Assembly: GCF_900107045.1 (NCBI RefSeq)
Contig: NZ_FNON01000006.1
Span: 310,001 to 374,000 of the forward strand
DNA from: Amycolatopsis xylanica
GTDB taxonomy: Bacteria; Actinomycetota; Actinomycetes; Mycobacteriales; Pseudonocardiaceae
Direction of reading: 5' to 3'
DNA: 64,000 bases
In this document: one piece after another, positions 40,328 through 47,701 of the stretch
Layout of the letters: the number at the start of each line of letters is the position of its first letter
How positions within the stretch are numbered: position 1 is the stretch's first letter
Notes under the pieces: model-generated
What the model saw: the letters and a program-made list of their open reading frames with translations, nothing else
What the model was told of the DNA's origin: nothing
Database searches by the model: none
Made by a program: the position numbers and the translations under genes

Positions 40328-41179
40328 GTGACGGCGATCGTTCTGGACGGCAAGGCCACCAAAAACGCCATCTTCGCGGAGCTCGAGCCCCGCGTCGCGG
40401 CTCTCGCTGCCCGGGGGGTGACACCCGGTCTCGGCACCGTCCTTGTGGGTGACGACCCGGGCTCGCACTCCTACGTGAAGATGAAGCACGCGGACAGCGC
40501 GAAGATCGGCATCAACTCGATCCGCCGCGACCTGCCTGCCGACATCACGCAGGAGAAGCTCGAAGCCGTCATCGACGAGCTCAACGCCGACCCGGCGTGC
40601 CACGGCTACATCGTGCAGCTCCCGCTGCCGAAACACCTGGACGCGGGCCCGATCCTGGAGCGCATCGCGCCGCAGAAGGACGCCGACGGGCTCGCGCCGG
40701 GCAGCCTCGGCCGCCTGGTGCTCGGCCAGCCAGGGCCGCTGCCGTGCACGCCGTACGGGATCATCGAACTGCTGCGCCGCCACGACGTCCCGCTCAGCGG
40801 CGCGAACGTCACGGTCGTCGGCCGCGGGATCACCGTGGGTCGCACGATGGGCCTGCTGCTCACCCGGCGGAGTGAAAACTCGACGGTCACCCTGTGCCAC
40901 ACCGGTACCCGCGACCTCGCGGCCGAGGTGAAGCGCGCGGACATCGTCATCGCCGCCGCCGGCGTGCCGGGGATCATCACCCCGGACATGGTCAAGCCCG
41001 GCGCTGCCGTGCTCGACGTCGGTGTGTCCCGAGTGGACGGCAAGCTCGCCGGCGACGTCGCACCCGGCGTCGAAGAGGTCGCGGGCTGGCTCTCGCCGAA
41101 CCCCGGCGGGGTCGGGCCGATGACACGGGCGATGCTCGTCAGCAATGTCGTCGAAGCCGCTGAGCGATCGCTCGCGTGA
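40328..41179 (+). CDS. folD: Methylene-THF dehydrogenase/cyclohydrolase
   Basis: Interconverts 5,10-methylene-THF and 10-formyl-THF, supplying one-carbon units for purines (purN, purH are in this window). The 283-residue protein shows GKATKNAIF, VGDDPGSHSYVKMKHADSAKIGI (catalytic Lys), QLPLPKHL, KDADGLAP, PCTPYGIIELL, VVGRGITVGRTMGLLL (NADP site) and GGVGPMTRAMLVSN. GTG at 40328 aligns with the usual start; a -10-like CAGAAT just upstream suggests a leaderless mRNA. An ATG nine bases upstream is the alternative. The stop overlaps the DUF3017 start. Confidence 0.97.
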   Translation: MTAIVLDGKATKNAIFAELEPRVAALAARGVTPGLGTVLVGDDPGSHSYVKMKHADSAKIGINSIRRDLPADITQEKLEAVIDELNADPACHGYIVQLPLPKHLDAGPILERIAPQKDADGLAPGSLGRLVLGQPGPLPCTPYGIIELLRRHDVPLSGANVTVVGRGITVGRTMGLLLTRRSENSTVTLCHTGTRDLAAEVKRADIVIAAAGVPGIITPDMVKPGAAVLDVGVSRVDGKLAGDVAPGVEEVAGWLSPNPGGVGPMTRAMLVSNVVEAAERSLA

Positions 41180-41466
41180 GTGTCGTGACGCCCAAGCGCA
41201 CCCGGCTGACGCAGCTGCCGTTCGCGGTGGTGATGCTGATCGTCGCCGTCGCGGCGCTGCGGATCGGGCAGTACCACTGGCGCCAGGGCGCGGCGCTGAT
41301 CGGCGCCGCGCTGCTGGTCGGCGCGGTATTGCGGGCGGTGCTGTCCGATGAGCAGGCCGGGCTGCTGGCGATCAGGGGCAAGGCCGTCGACTTCCTGACC
41401 TACGCCGGCCTTGCCACCCTGATGCTGTTCGTGACCTTCACGATCACCGGCGGACCGCTCGACTAG
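41176..41466 (+). CDS. DUF3017 membrane protein
   Basis: A 96-residue protein with three hydrophobic segments (LPFAVVMLIVAVAALRIG; ALIGAALLVGAVLRAVL; FLTYAGLATLMLFVTFTI) and the conserved YHWRQGA between the first two. DUF3017 proteins regularly follow folD in actinobacteria; their role is unknown. GTG at 41176 overlaps the folD stop, so expression is coupled. The stop overlaps the convergent MFS gene by four bases. Confidence 0.9.
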   Translation: MSVVTPKRTRLTQLPFAVVMLIVAVAALRIGQYHWRQGAALIGAALLVGAVLRAVLSDEQAGLLAIRGKAVDFLTYAGLATLMLFVTFTITGGPLD

Positions 41467-42632
41467 GCGAGCGCGAGCTGCTGGCGCTCCTCGCGCTTGT
41501 CCAGCCCGCCGGAGACCACGGCGATGCTGAGCCCGAACACGGCCAGCAGCGCGCCGACCCAGTTCGGCGCGACCAGGCCGAGGCCGCCCGCGATCACCAG
41601 GCCGCCGAGGTAGGCGCCGATCGAGTTGGCGATGTTGAACGCCGACTGCACGGCCGCGCTGACCAGCGACGGCGTGCCGCCCGCCTTCTCCATGATCCGC
41701 GCCTGCATCATCGGGCCGATCATGAAGCCGGCGAGGCCGACGAAGAAGATCGTGATCGCCGCGCCGACCTTGCCCTGCGCGGTGATCGTGAAGATACCGA
41801 GCACCGCGGCCAGCGCGAGCAGCGAGACGTACAGGCTCGGCATGAGGCGCTTGTCGGCGAGGCGGCCGCCGACGTAGTTGCCGATGGTCATGCCGACACC
41901 GGCGAGCGAGAGCAGCACCGTCACGTGGCCGGGGGAGTAGCCGGCGATGTCGGTGAGCATCGGCGCGATGTAGGACAGGCAGGCGAACACGCCGCCCAGG
42001 CCGAACGTGACGATCGCCAGCGCCAGCCACACCTGCGGGCGACGGAACGCGCCGAGCTCGCCGCGCAGCGACGGGTTCTCCGGGCGGCCCTGGTGCGGGA
42101 CGAGCTTGGCGATCGCGACCATGGCGACCACGCCGATCAGCGAGACCACCAGGAACGTCGCGCGCCAGCCGACGCGCTGGCCGAGCAGGGTGCCCAGCGG
42201 CACGCCGACGACGTTGGCCAGCGTCAGGCCCATGAACATCATGGACACGGCCTTGGCGCGGTTGCCCTTCTCGACCAGGCTCGACGCGACGACCGCGCCC
42301 GCGCCGAAGAACGCGCCGTGCGGCAGTCCGGCGAGGAAGCGGAACGCGACCCCGAACTCCTGGTTCGGCGAGAGCGCGAACAGGACGTTGCCCAGGGTGA
42401 ACAGGCCCATCATGCCCAGGAGCATGGTCTTGCGCGGCAGCCGGACGGCGGCCGCGGTGAGCAGCGGTGCGCCGACCACGACGCCGAGCGCGTAGCCGGA
42501 GATGAGATAGCCCGCCGAGGGGATGGACACTCCGAAGTCGGCGGCCGCCTGCGGCAGCACGCCCATCATGACGAACTCGGTGGTGCCGATGCCGAAGGCG
42601 GCGATGGCGAGCGCGAGCAGCGCGATGGGCAC
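41463..42632 (-). CDS. MFS drug/sugar exporter (AraJ-like)
   Basis: A 389-residue, 12-helix transporter of the drug:H+ antiporter-1 group. FGIGTTEFVMMGVLPQAAADFGVS opens it; the second helix region has SGYALGVVVGAPLLTAAAVRLPRKT; helix 5 has MGLTLANVVGVPLGTLLGQRVGWRATFL (antiporter motif C-like). The substrate is unknown. GTG at 42632 is preceded by GGAAGGAGAGCC; longer frames lack a ribosome site. It is separated from the ArsR gene by 119 bp. Confidence 0.92.
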   Translation of the reverse strand: MPIALLALAIAAFGIGTTEFVMMGVLPQAAADFGVSIPSAGYLISGYALGVVVGAPLLTAAAVRLPRKTMLLGMMGLFTLGNVLFALSPNQEFGVAFRFLAGLPHGAFFGAGAVVASSLVEKGNRAKAVSMMFMGLTLANVVGVPLGTLLGQRVGWRATFLVVSLIGVVAMVAIAKLVPHQGRPENPSLRGELGAFRRPQVWLALAIVTFGLGGVFACLSYIAPMLTDIAGYSPGHVTVLLSLAGVGMTIGNYVGGRLADKRLMPSLYVSLLALAAVLGIFTITAQGKVGAAITIFFVGLAGFMIGPMMQARIMEKAGGTPSLVSAAVQSAFNIANSIGAYLGGLVIAGGLGLVAPNWVGALLAVFGLSIAVVSGGLDKREERQQLALA

Positions 42633-42751
42633 GGCTCTCCTTCCAGGTACTGAATCGATACAGTTCACGAGCATGAATAAAGACAGTCAGCGTGGCCCCC
42701 GACGTCGCTGAGCTGTCCTGCGGTTAGTTCAACCTATGAGGGGATGTTTTG

Positions 42752-43072
42752 TCATCCCGATATCGCGTGAGGCTGCCCACTCGGCTGGTGATCGACGGCG
42801 GGCGCGGCGAGGATCGCGTCGAGTAGCCCGGGAAACGCGAGGTCAAGATCGTTGCGCCGCAACGAATTGAATCTTGTGGTGCCCTGTTGCCTGCCCTGGA
42901 TGACGCCCGCTTCGCGCAGCGTGCGCAGGTGATGGGTGAGTGTGGACTTGGTCACCGCCACGTCGAATCCACTGCACGAGATCTCGCCGTCCCGCTCGGC
43001 GAGCTGTCGCACCATCTTGAGCCGGACCGGGTCGGCCAGCGCCTGCAGGACGGCTTCGATGGGTGCGCTCAT
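42752..43072 (-). CDS. ArsR-type winged-helix repressor
   Basis: A 106-residue repressor with VLQALADPVRLKMVRQLAERDGEI, then TKSTLTHHLRTLREAGVIQGRQQGTTRFNSLRRNDLD, the ArsR recognition helix and wing. A single cysteine (SCSGF) is present, so metal sensing by the classic CVC motif is unlikely. ATG at 43072 is preferred because a -10 TACTAT lies just before it (leaderless); an ATG at 43081 is the alternative. It diverges from an MFS gene across four tandem 17-bp units, its probable operator. Confidence 0.9.
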   Translation of the reverse strand: MSAPIEAVLQALADPVRLKMVRQLAERDGEISCSGFDVAVTKSTLTHHLRTLREAGVIQGRQQGTTRFNSLRRNDLDLAFPGLLDAILAAPAVDHQPSGQPHAISG

Positions 43073-43080
43073 GGCATCCA

Positions 43081-43148
43081 TAGTACGACACCCATCGAAA
43101 TTGTCGGACCCTCGTAGTACGGTGTCCTTCGTAGTACGACAGCCATCA
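43081..43148. promoter_or_regulatory. Four tandem 17-bp operator units
   Basis: Units begin at 43081, 43098, 43115 and 43132. The first and fourth (TAGTACGACACCCATCG; TAGTACGACAGCCATCA) are nearly the same, the third is close, and the second is degenerate (AAATTGTCGGACCCTCG). They fill the space between the ArsR start and the MFS promoter. Confidence 0.78.
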
Positions 43149-43177
43149 AACATTCTTTAGTGAACACGGGGGATCCG

Positions 43178-44356
43178 ATGCCAGCTCCACCACGCACCGC
43201 GGTACTAGCCTTGGGCACCTTCGCGGTCGGCACCAGCGGGTACGTCGTCGCCGGGCTTCTGCCCGCGCTGGTGACGGAGCTCGCCGTGTCCCCGTCGACG
43301 GCCGCCCAGCTGGTCACGGCCTTCGCCATCGCGTACGCCGTCGGTTCCCCGCTGTTCGCGGCCGCCACCGGGCGCTGGGAGCGGCGCCGTCTCCTGGTCG
43401 TCGCGCTCGGCGTCACGGCGCTCGGCAACGCGCTGGCCGCCGTTGTGTCCGGCTTCGAGCCGTTGCTGGCGGCTCGGGTGGTGACCGCGATCGGCGCGGC
43501 CGTGTTCACGCCGGCGGCCAGCGCCGTGGCGGCCGAGCTCACCGCGCCGGAGCACCGCGGCCGTGCGGTCGCGCTGGTGTTCGGCGGGCTGACGATCGCG
43601 ACCATCCTCGGCGTCCCGCTGGGCAGCCTGCTGTCGCAGCACTTCGGCTACCGCGTGGTGTTCGCGCTGGTCGCGGCTTTCTCGCTGCTGGGAGCGGTGG
43701 CCGTCGGCCTGGTGCTGCCCAAGGTCGCCCCGCCGCCACCGGTCCGCCTGGCCGAGCGGTTCACCGCGGCCGCCGATCCCCGCGTCCTCGCGATGATGGG
43801 CGCGACGGTGCTCGGCTGCCTCGCCGCCTTCAGCGTGTACACCTTCATCGCGCCGGTGCTGGCGGAGACCACGGGCGTGCACGGCACGGCCGTCAGCTTG
43901 CTCCTGTTCTGCTACGGCATCGGCGGCGCGATCGGCAACTGGCTCGGCGGCCGCGTCACCGACCGCTGGGGCTCCCGCCGCCCCCTCCTCACGATCTTCG
44001 CCGCCACCACCCTCGTGCTCGCCACCCTCCCGTTGGCCTCGTCCACGATCACCGGCGCCGCGGTGATCCTCTTCCTCTGGGGCCTCTGCACCTGGTCGGT
44101 CAACCCGCCCATCCAAAGCCGCCTGATCGAACTCTCGCCCCGCCAAACCGGCCTCGTCCTGTCCCTCAACGCCTCCGCCATCTACCTCGGCGTAGGACTC
44201 TCCGGCCTGGTCGGCGGCGCCGTCCTCCACACCGCGGGCCCCCGCCTCCTCCCCGAGATGTCCGCCCTCCTCACCGCCCTCGCCCTCGCCGTAGTCCTCC
44301 TAGGCTTCCGCCGCACCCCCACCCCCACCCCCGACCTAGAACCCACCCCCGCCTAA
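43178..44356 (+). CDS. MFS exporter under ArsR control
   Basis: A 392-residue, 12-helix transporter related to the AraJ/CmlR group: LALGTFAVGTSGYVVAGLLPALVTELAVS, YAVGSPLFAAATGRWERRRLL, FGGLTIATILGVPLGSLLSQHFGYRVVF. It ends in a Pro/Thr tail. ATG at 43178 follows GGGGGATCC; GTG at 43160 lacks a ribosome site. The ArsR gene diverges from it over tandem operator units, so it is probably derepressed by the regulator's ligand. The substrate is unknown. Confidence 0.93.
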   Translation: MPAPPRTAVLALGTFAVGTSGYVVAGLLPALVTELAVSPSTAAQLVTAFAIAYAVGSPLFAAATGRWERRRLLVVALGVTALGNALAAVVSGFEPLLAARVVTAIGAAVFTPAASAVAAELTAPEHRGRAVALVFGGLTIATILGVPLGSLLSQHFGYRVVFALVAAFSLLGAVAVGLVLPKVAPPPPVRLAERFTAAADPRVLAMMGATVLGCLAAFSVYTFIAPVLAETTGVHGTAVSLLLFCYGIGGAIGNWLGGRVTDRWGSRRPLLTIFAATTLVLATLPLASSTITGAAVILFLWGLCTWSVNPPIQSRLIELSPRQTGLVLSLNASAIYLGVGLSGLVGGAVLHTAGPRLLPEMSALLTALALAVVLLGFRRTPTPTPDLEPTPA

Positions 44357-44363
44357 CCCACCC

Positions 44364-44695
44364 CGTGTCCCACGTTGAGACACCGCGTGTTCCACGCTCG
44401 GGCACCGCGTGTCGTCCGCCTGCGCACGCGTGTCGTCCATCCACGTACGCGTGTCGTCCGTCTGTGCACGCGTGCCGTCCGTCCACGTACGCGTGTCGTC
44501 CGTCCACGTACGCGTGTCGTCCAGTCGCGTACGCATGTCGTCCGTCCACGCTCGCGTCCCGACCGTCGAGGCCCGCGTCCCGACCCCTCACGCATGCTCG
44601 AGTTTGCCTTTCCCGCACGGGTGTTTGCCGTTCCCGTACGCATGTTCGCCCTTCGCGCGCGCGAATTGGCCGCTCCCGTACGCGAGTTGCCTTAG
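44364..44695. repeat. 21-bp tandem repeat array
   Basis: About 14 units of 21 bp with consensus near GCGTGTCGTCCGTCCACGTAC begin at 44407, 44428, 44449, 44470, 44491, 44512, 44533, 44554, 44575 and on; one unit is 23 bp. Two looser units precede them. Units become more divergent to the right. Frames through it give low-complexity 7-residue repeats on both strands, none with a ribosome site or other gene signs. It fills the gap between the MFS gene and the SpoU methyltransferase. Confidence 0.88.
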
Positions 44696-44704
44696 ACTGG
44701 AGCC

Positions 44705-44746
44705 ATGACGATCAACCTTGGAGGCCCTGAGCCTCGGCTCTGGTGA
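44705..44746 (+). CDS. 13-residue leader ORF overlapping the SpoU gene
   Basis: MTINLGGPEPRLW followed by TGA, which overlaps the GTG of the methyltransferase gene by two bases. A -10-like TAGACT just upstream puts transcription start near the ATG, so it may be read leaderless. The methyltransferase GTG has no Shine-Dalgarno at a normal distance, so translation through this ORF may deliver ribosomes to it. Confidence 0.5.
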   Translation: MTINLGGPEPRLW

Positions 44747-45261
44747 GCCCGTCGATCCGGGTCCGCGGTCGAGCGGAACTCAAGGCGTCCCGGCGCCAAC
44801 GCAAGCATTCCTGCTGGGGACATCTGGTCGCGGCTCCGCTGTGGCCGCTGCATGGCGTCAACCTCGGCACACTGCTGCGGACCTGCGATGCCGTCGGCGC
44901 GTGCCTCGCGGTGCCCCGGCACCCCTGGGTGCCGGACGCGTTGCGCAAGGGGAACACCTTGCGCCAGCCCGCTTGTGTGCACTGGGTCGGTGATCCGCTC
45001 GGCTGGCTCGCCAGGGAGCGGGCGGCGGGCAGCTCGGTCGTCGGCGTCGAACTCGCCGAGGGGGCGATGCGACTCGCGGATCTGCCCGCCGCGCGGCGGC
45101 GGACGGTCGCGGTGCTCGGGCATGAGCAGTCCGGGATCCCGGACGAGGCCGTCGCACTGCTGGACGTCGCCGTCGAGATTCCCATGGTGGGCAGCGGTTC
45201 GAGCCTCAACGTCGCGGTCGCGGGCAGCCTGGTGCTGTACAAGCTCGCCGGGTTGCTGTGA
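44743..45261 (+). CDS. SpoU/TrmH family RNA methyltransferase
   Basis: A 172-residue SPOUT-fold 2'-O-ribose methyltransferase. Motif 1 is HGVNLGTLLRTCDAVGA (with Asn and Arg), motif 2 VAVLGHEQSGIPDE, motif 3 IPMVGSGSSLNVAVAGSLVLYKL, which forms the trefoil-knot SAM site. The short length matches single-domain TrmH/TrmL enzymes acting on tRNA or rRNA; the target nucleotide is unknown. GTG at 44743 overlaps the stop of a tiny upstream ORF. Confidence 0.9.
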   Translation: MSPSIRVRGRAELKASRRQRKHSCWGHLVAAPLWPLHGVNLGTLLRTCDAVGACLAVPRHPWVPDALRKGNTLRQPACVHWVGDPLGWLARERAAGSSVVGVELAEGAMRLADLPAARRRTVAVLGHEQSGIPDEAVALLDVAVEIPMVGSGSSLNVAVAGSLVLYKLAGLL

Positions 45262-45264
45262 CCG

Positions 45265-45459
45265 CTACTTCTTGGCGCCTGCGGCTTCGACTTCGCAGTC
45301 GGGGCCGGGTACGACGAGACCTTCGTGGCCGTCGGTGAAGCGGACCAGATACGGGGGCGAGCCGTTCGCGCCGCGGACTTCGATGATCTCGCCGCGCTGG
45401 CCGCCCGCGCCCACGGTACGGCCGTGGACGTGGATTTCGTCTCCGACTGTCGCATGCAT
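45265..45459 (-). CDS. DUF1918 family protein
   Basis: A 64-residue protein: MHATVGDEIHVHGRTVG, GQRGEIIEVRGANGSPPYLVRFTDGHEGLVVPGPDC. This is the DUF1918 beta-barrel (KOW/SH3-like) family of small actinobacterial proteins, function unknown, sometimes linked to stress responses. ATG at 45459 is preceded by GGAGG. It is convergent with the SpoU gene. Confidence 0.9.
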   Translation of the reverse strand: MHATVGDEIHVHGRTVGAGGQRGEIIEVRGANGSPPYLVRFTDGHEGLVVPGPDCEVEAAGAKK

Positions 45460-45542
45460 GGCGTACCTCCGACATCCCAGGTTAGGAGCAGGCGGCTGCG
45501 TCGTACAGGGGGCGATCGGGGAGAAATCGCTAGGGTGGCCGG

Positions 45543-46187
45543 ATGACCAAGGTGCTCGACGAGGTGAACGGAGTCTGCGGCAAACTCGTGCTGCGCCAGG
45601 ACGGCGCCGATTTCGAGGTGATCGCCAACGGCGTCTTCCTGATGGACACCCGCAACGGCGAGTCGGAGCGGCTGCTCGTCTCCGTCGCCGCGGACATGGT
45701 GCCCGGCAAGGCGAGGATGCTGATCGGCGGGCTCGGCGTCGGCTACTCACTGCGCGCGGCACTGGATCATCCCGGAGTCGGCGAGATCGTCGTCGTGGAA
45801 CGGGAGCGCTCGGTCATCGAATGGAATCGCAGTGGCCCTTTGCGCGAGGTCCATCGTGACGCGCTCGCCGACGACCGTGTCACCGTCGTCGAGAGTGACC
45901 TCGTGAAGTGGTTGCACCGCACCGAAGAGCGTTTCGACGCCTTGTGCCTCGACATCGACAATGGTCCACAATGGACCGTGAGCAAAGGTAACGCGGCGCT
46001 CTACAGTGACGCGGGTCTCGACATGCTTTCCGCGCGGCTGCGCCCCGGCGGTGCCGTAGCGGTTTGGAGCGCCGAGTCCGACCCCGCGTTCACTCGCCGC
46101 CTCCGTTCCCGCTTCAGTGAGGTGCGGGTGTTGAAAATCCCGGTACCCAAAGGTGAACCGGATGTCATCTGGCTGGCCCGCCGATGA
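45543..46187 (+). CDS. Spermidine synthase-like methyltransferase-fold protein
   Basis: A 214-residue protein with the Rossmann layout of spermidine synthases: LIGGLGVGYSLRAALDHPGVGEIVVVERERSVIEWNR, then VESDLVKWLHR and CLDIDNGPQWTV. The N-terminal tetramerisation barrel of true SpeE is reduced. It probably binds SAM or decarboxylated SAM; the product is uncertain. Its stop overlaps the next gene's ATG (ATGA). Confidence 0.85.
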   Translation: MTKVLDEVNGVCGKLVLRQDGADFEVIANGVFLMDTRNGESERLLVSVAADMVPGKARMLIGGLGVGYSLRAALDHPGVGEIVVVERERSVIEWNRSGPLREVHRDALADDRVTVVESDLVKWLHRTEERFDALCLDIDNGPQWTVSKGNAALYSDAGLDMLSARLRPGGAVAVWSAESDPAFTRRLRSRFSEVRVLKIPVPKGEPDVIWLARR

Positions 46188-46816
46188 CGCTCACCGAAGC
46201 CGTCCACAACAACGCGCGCTGGTGCGACCTCGTCTGCCGCGCCAACGCCAACCCTGGCGAATTCACTTCGCTCGCCTGGACGGCGAAGTCGCGCACCCCG
46301 CTGTATTACCCCGACGCCGTCACGTTGGACCCGGCCGCCACCGCCGCCGACGTCCTGCCCGGCATCGACGTCTCCTCCGGCTGTTCGATCAAAGACAGCT
46401 TCGCGACCCTGGATCTCGAAGGCTTTGAAGTCCTCTTCACCGCGACCTGGATCACCTGCCGTCCCAGCCCGGGGCCTTCGGCCTGGACCGTCGTCCGTGA
46501 CCCGGAAGCCTTGCGCACAGCGAATTTCGGCCTGGAGGTCTTCCCGGTCGACGACTCGGTGTTCGTCCTCGGCGACCTCGATGGCGACCACTGGCGCGGC
46601 GGCGCGATCGTCAACCTCAGCGGCGAGGTCGCCGGCCTGTCCAACCTCTTCACCACGGGCGATCTCGGCGAAGCCTGGTCCGGTGTGACCGCCGCGATCG
46701 CCACGCGGTTCCCGGAGCGGCCGATCGTCGGCTACGAACACGGCGACGACCTGACTGCGGCTTGGGCAGCCGGGTTCAAGCCGTTGGGGGACTTGCGGGT
46801 CTGGCTCAAGCCGTAG
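46184..46816 (+). CDS. GNAT-like protein
   Basis: A 210-residue protein coupled to the previous gene. The C-terminal half (VNLSGEVAGLSNLFTTGD, FPERPIVGYEHGDDLTAAWAAGFKPLGDLRVW) has the beta-strand, alpha-helix and GF-x-x-x-G pattern of a GNAT acetyltransferase end, while the N-terminal half lacks a clear acetyl-CoA loop. The function is unknown; it may act with the spermidine synthase-like enzyme on a polyamine, which is only a guess from the overlap. Confidence 0.65.
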   Translation: MTLTEAVHNNARWCDLVCRANANPGEFTSLAWTAKSRTPLYYPDAVTLDPAATAADVLPGIDVSSGCSIKDSFATLDLEGFEVLFTATWITCRPSPGPSAWTVVRDPEALRTANFGLEVFPVDDSVFVLGDLDGDHWRGGAIVNLSGEVAGLSNLFTTGDLGEAWSGVTAAIATRFPERPIVGYEHGDDLTAAWAAGFKPLGDLRVWLKP

Positions 46817-46912
46817 GTCCCGGTCACCGGCAACTTCGAGGCCTCAACGGCTTTTGTGGCACTATCGAGGCTGCCGATCCATGGGGGACGGCATCAACTC
46901 CTGGGGGAGTAC

Positions 46913-47395
46913 ATGTTTCGTCGTGCACTGACCGTTGTCGCCGTCGTAGCGGGCATCGGATCCGCGCTGGCGCCCGCCGCGCTCGCGGAGAGCAGTCCGG
47001 AGACCGTCGACTTCGTCGCCGAAGAGGGTGCCTACCCGTTCGGCGGACAGAGCGGGCACTGGGTCGCCGGGCCCGACCACGAGGTGATGATCCGCGAACA
47101 CGACAACGTCCTCAAAGTCGACGCGGACGCGAACAACGGGTTCGATTACTTCGCGCTCGAGTTCACCGGTCCGGACGGTGCGGCGCTGCAACCCGGCGCT
47201 TACGACCACGCGGGTGGCGCGCACATCCTCGCCATTTCAGCGGGTCTTGGCTGTACCGACGACTACTCCGCCTTCACCATCTCGCGCATCGAGCGCGACG
47301 GCGGTCAGCTCGTCGCGCTCGACGCCACCTTCGAGCAGCGGTGTAGCGGACCTGACCACCCGGCGTTCCGCGGCTCGGTGCACTTCGAGCGATAA
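46913..47395 (+). CDS. Small secreted protein
   Basis: A 160-residue protein with a signal peptide (FRRALTVVAVVAGIGSALAPAALA, about 1-25) and a mature beta-rich domain with two late cysteines (GLGCTDD, EQRCSG) that could pair. I do not recognise a family. ATG at 46913 follows GGGGGAG. A strong hairpin terminator lies 10 bases after the stop. Confidence 0.82.
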   Translation: MFRRALTVVAVVAGIGSALAPAALAESSPETVDFVAEEGAYPFGGQSGHWVAGPDHEVMIREHDNVLKVDADANNGFDYFALEFTGPDGAALQPGAYDHAGGAHILAISAGLGCTDDYSAFTISRIERDGGQLVALDATFEQRCSGPDHPAFRGSVHFER

Positions 47396-47404
47396 ATGAA
47401 TCGA

Positions 47405-47451
47405 CTCCCGGTTTCGGATCACCCAAGATCAGGGCGATCCGAAACCGGGAG
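47405..47451 (+). terminator. 16-bp perfect hairpin after the secreted protein gene
   Basis: CTCCCGGTTTCGGATC (47405-47420) pairs with GATCCGAAACCGGGAG (47436-47451); no long T-tract follows, so it may work with Rho or as a 3' stabiliser. Confidence 0.7.
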
Positions 47452-47457
47452 GTCATC

Positions 47458-47701
47458 ATGCATCGCGACTACGACGCCGAGGCGTCCTTTTGAGCCGATC
47501 GCCAAGCGCCGCAGGGGGTTCCCTCTAGCGAGACGAAGGTCAAGCGTGGCGATCGCGTCATCGGCGACGGCAAGGAGCTGATCGAAAAGCTCGGCGGCAA
47601 GGACCCGTGCCCGTGTGGATCCGGGCGGCGGTTTCGGCAAGTGCTGCCGCGCCGGTGGCCGGTTCGACGACACGCTCGGGCATTACTACTTCAGAGACTG
47701 A
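47458..47701 (+). pseudogene. Decayed SEC-C zinc-motif protein
   Basis: The frame from about 47527 encodes a stretch ending LGGKDPCPCGSGRRF, the start of a SEC-C motif, and the next frame gives FGKCCRAGGRFDDTLGHYYFRD and a stop at 47701. The change of frame within GGGCGGCGGTTT at about 47623-47634 (one extra base) splits the CxCx(8)CC zinc motif. Upstream, a short MHRDYDAEASF peptide ends in a stop. It looks like a remnant of a small SEC-C protein. The right end overlaps the convergent hydrolase gene. Confidence 0.65.

Noticed and set aside
44364..44695. Tandem array as a CRISPR
   Set aside because: Units are contiguous 21-mers with no unique spacers, and no cas genes are present.
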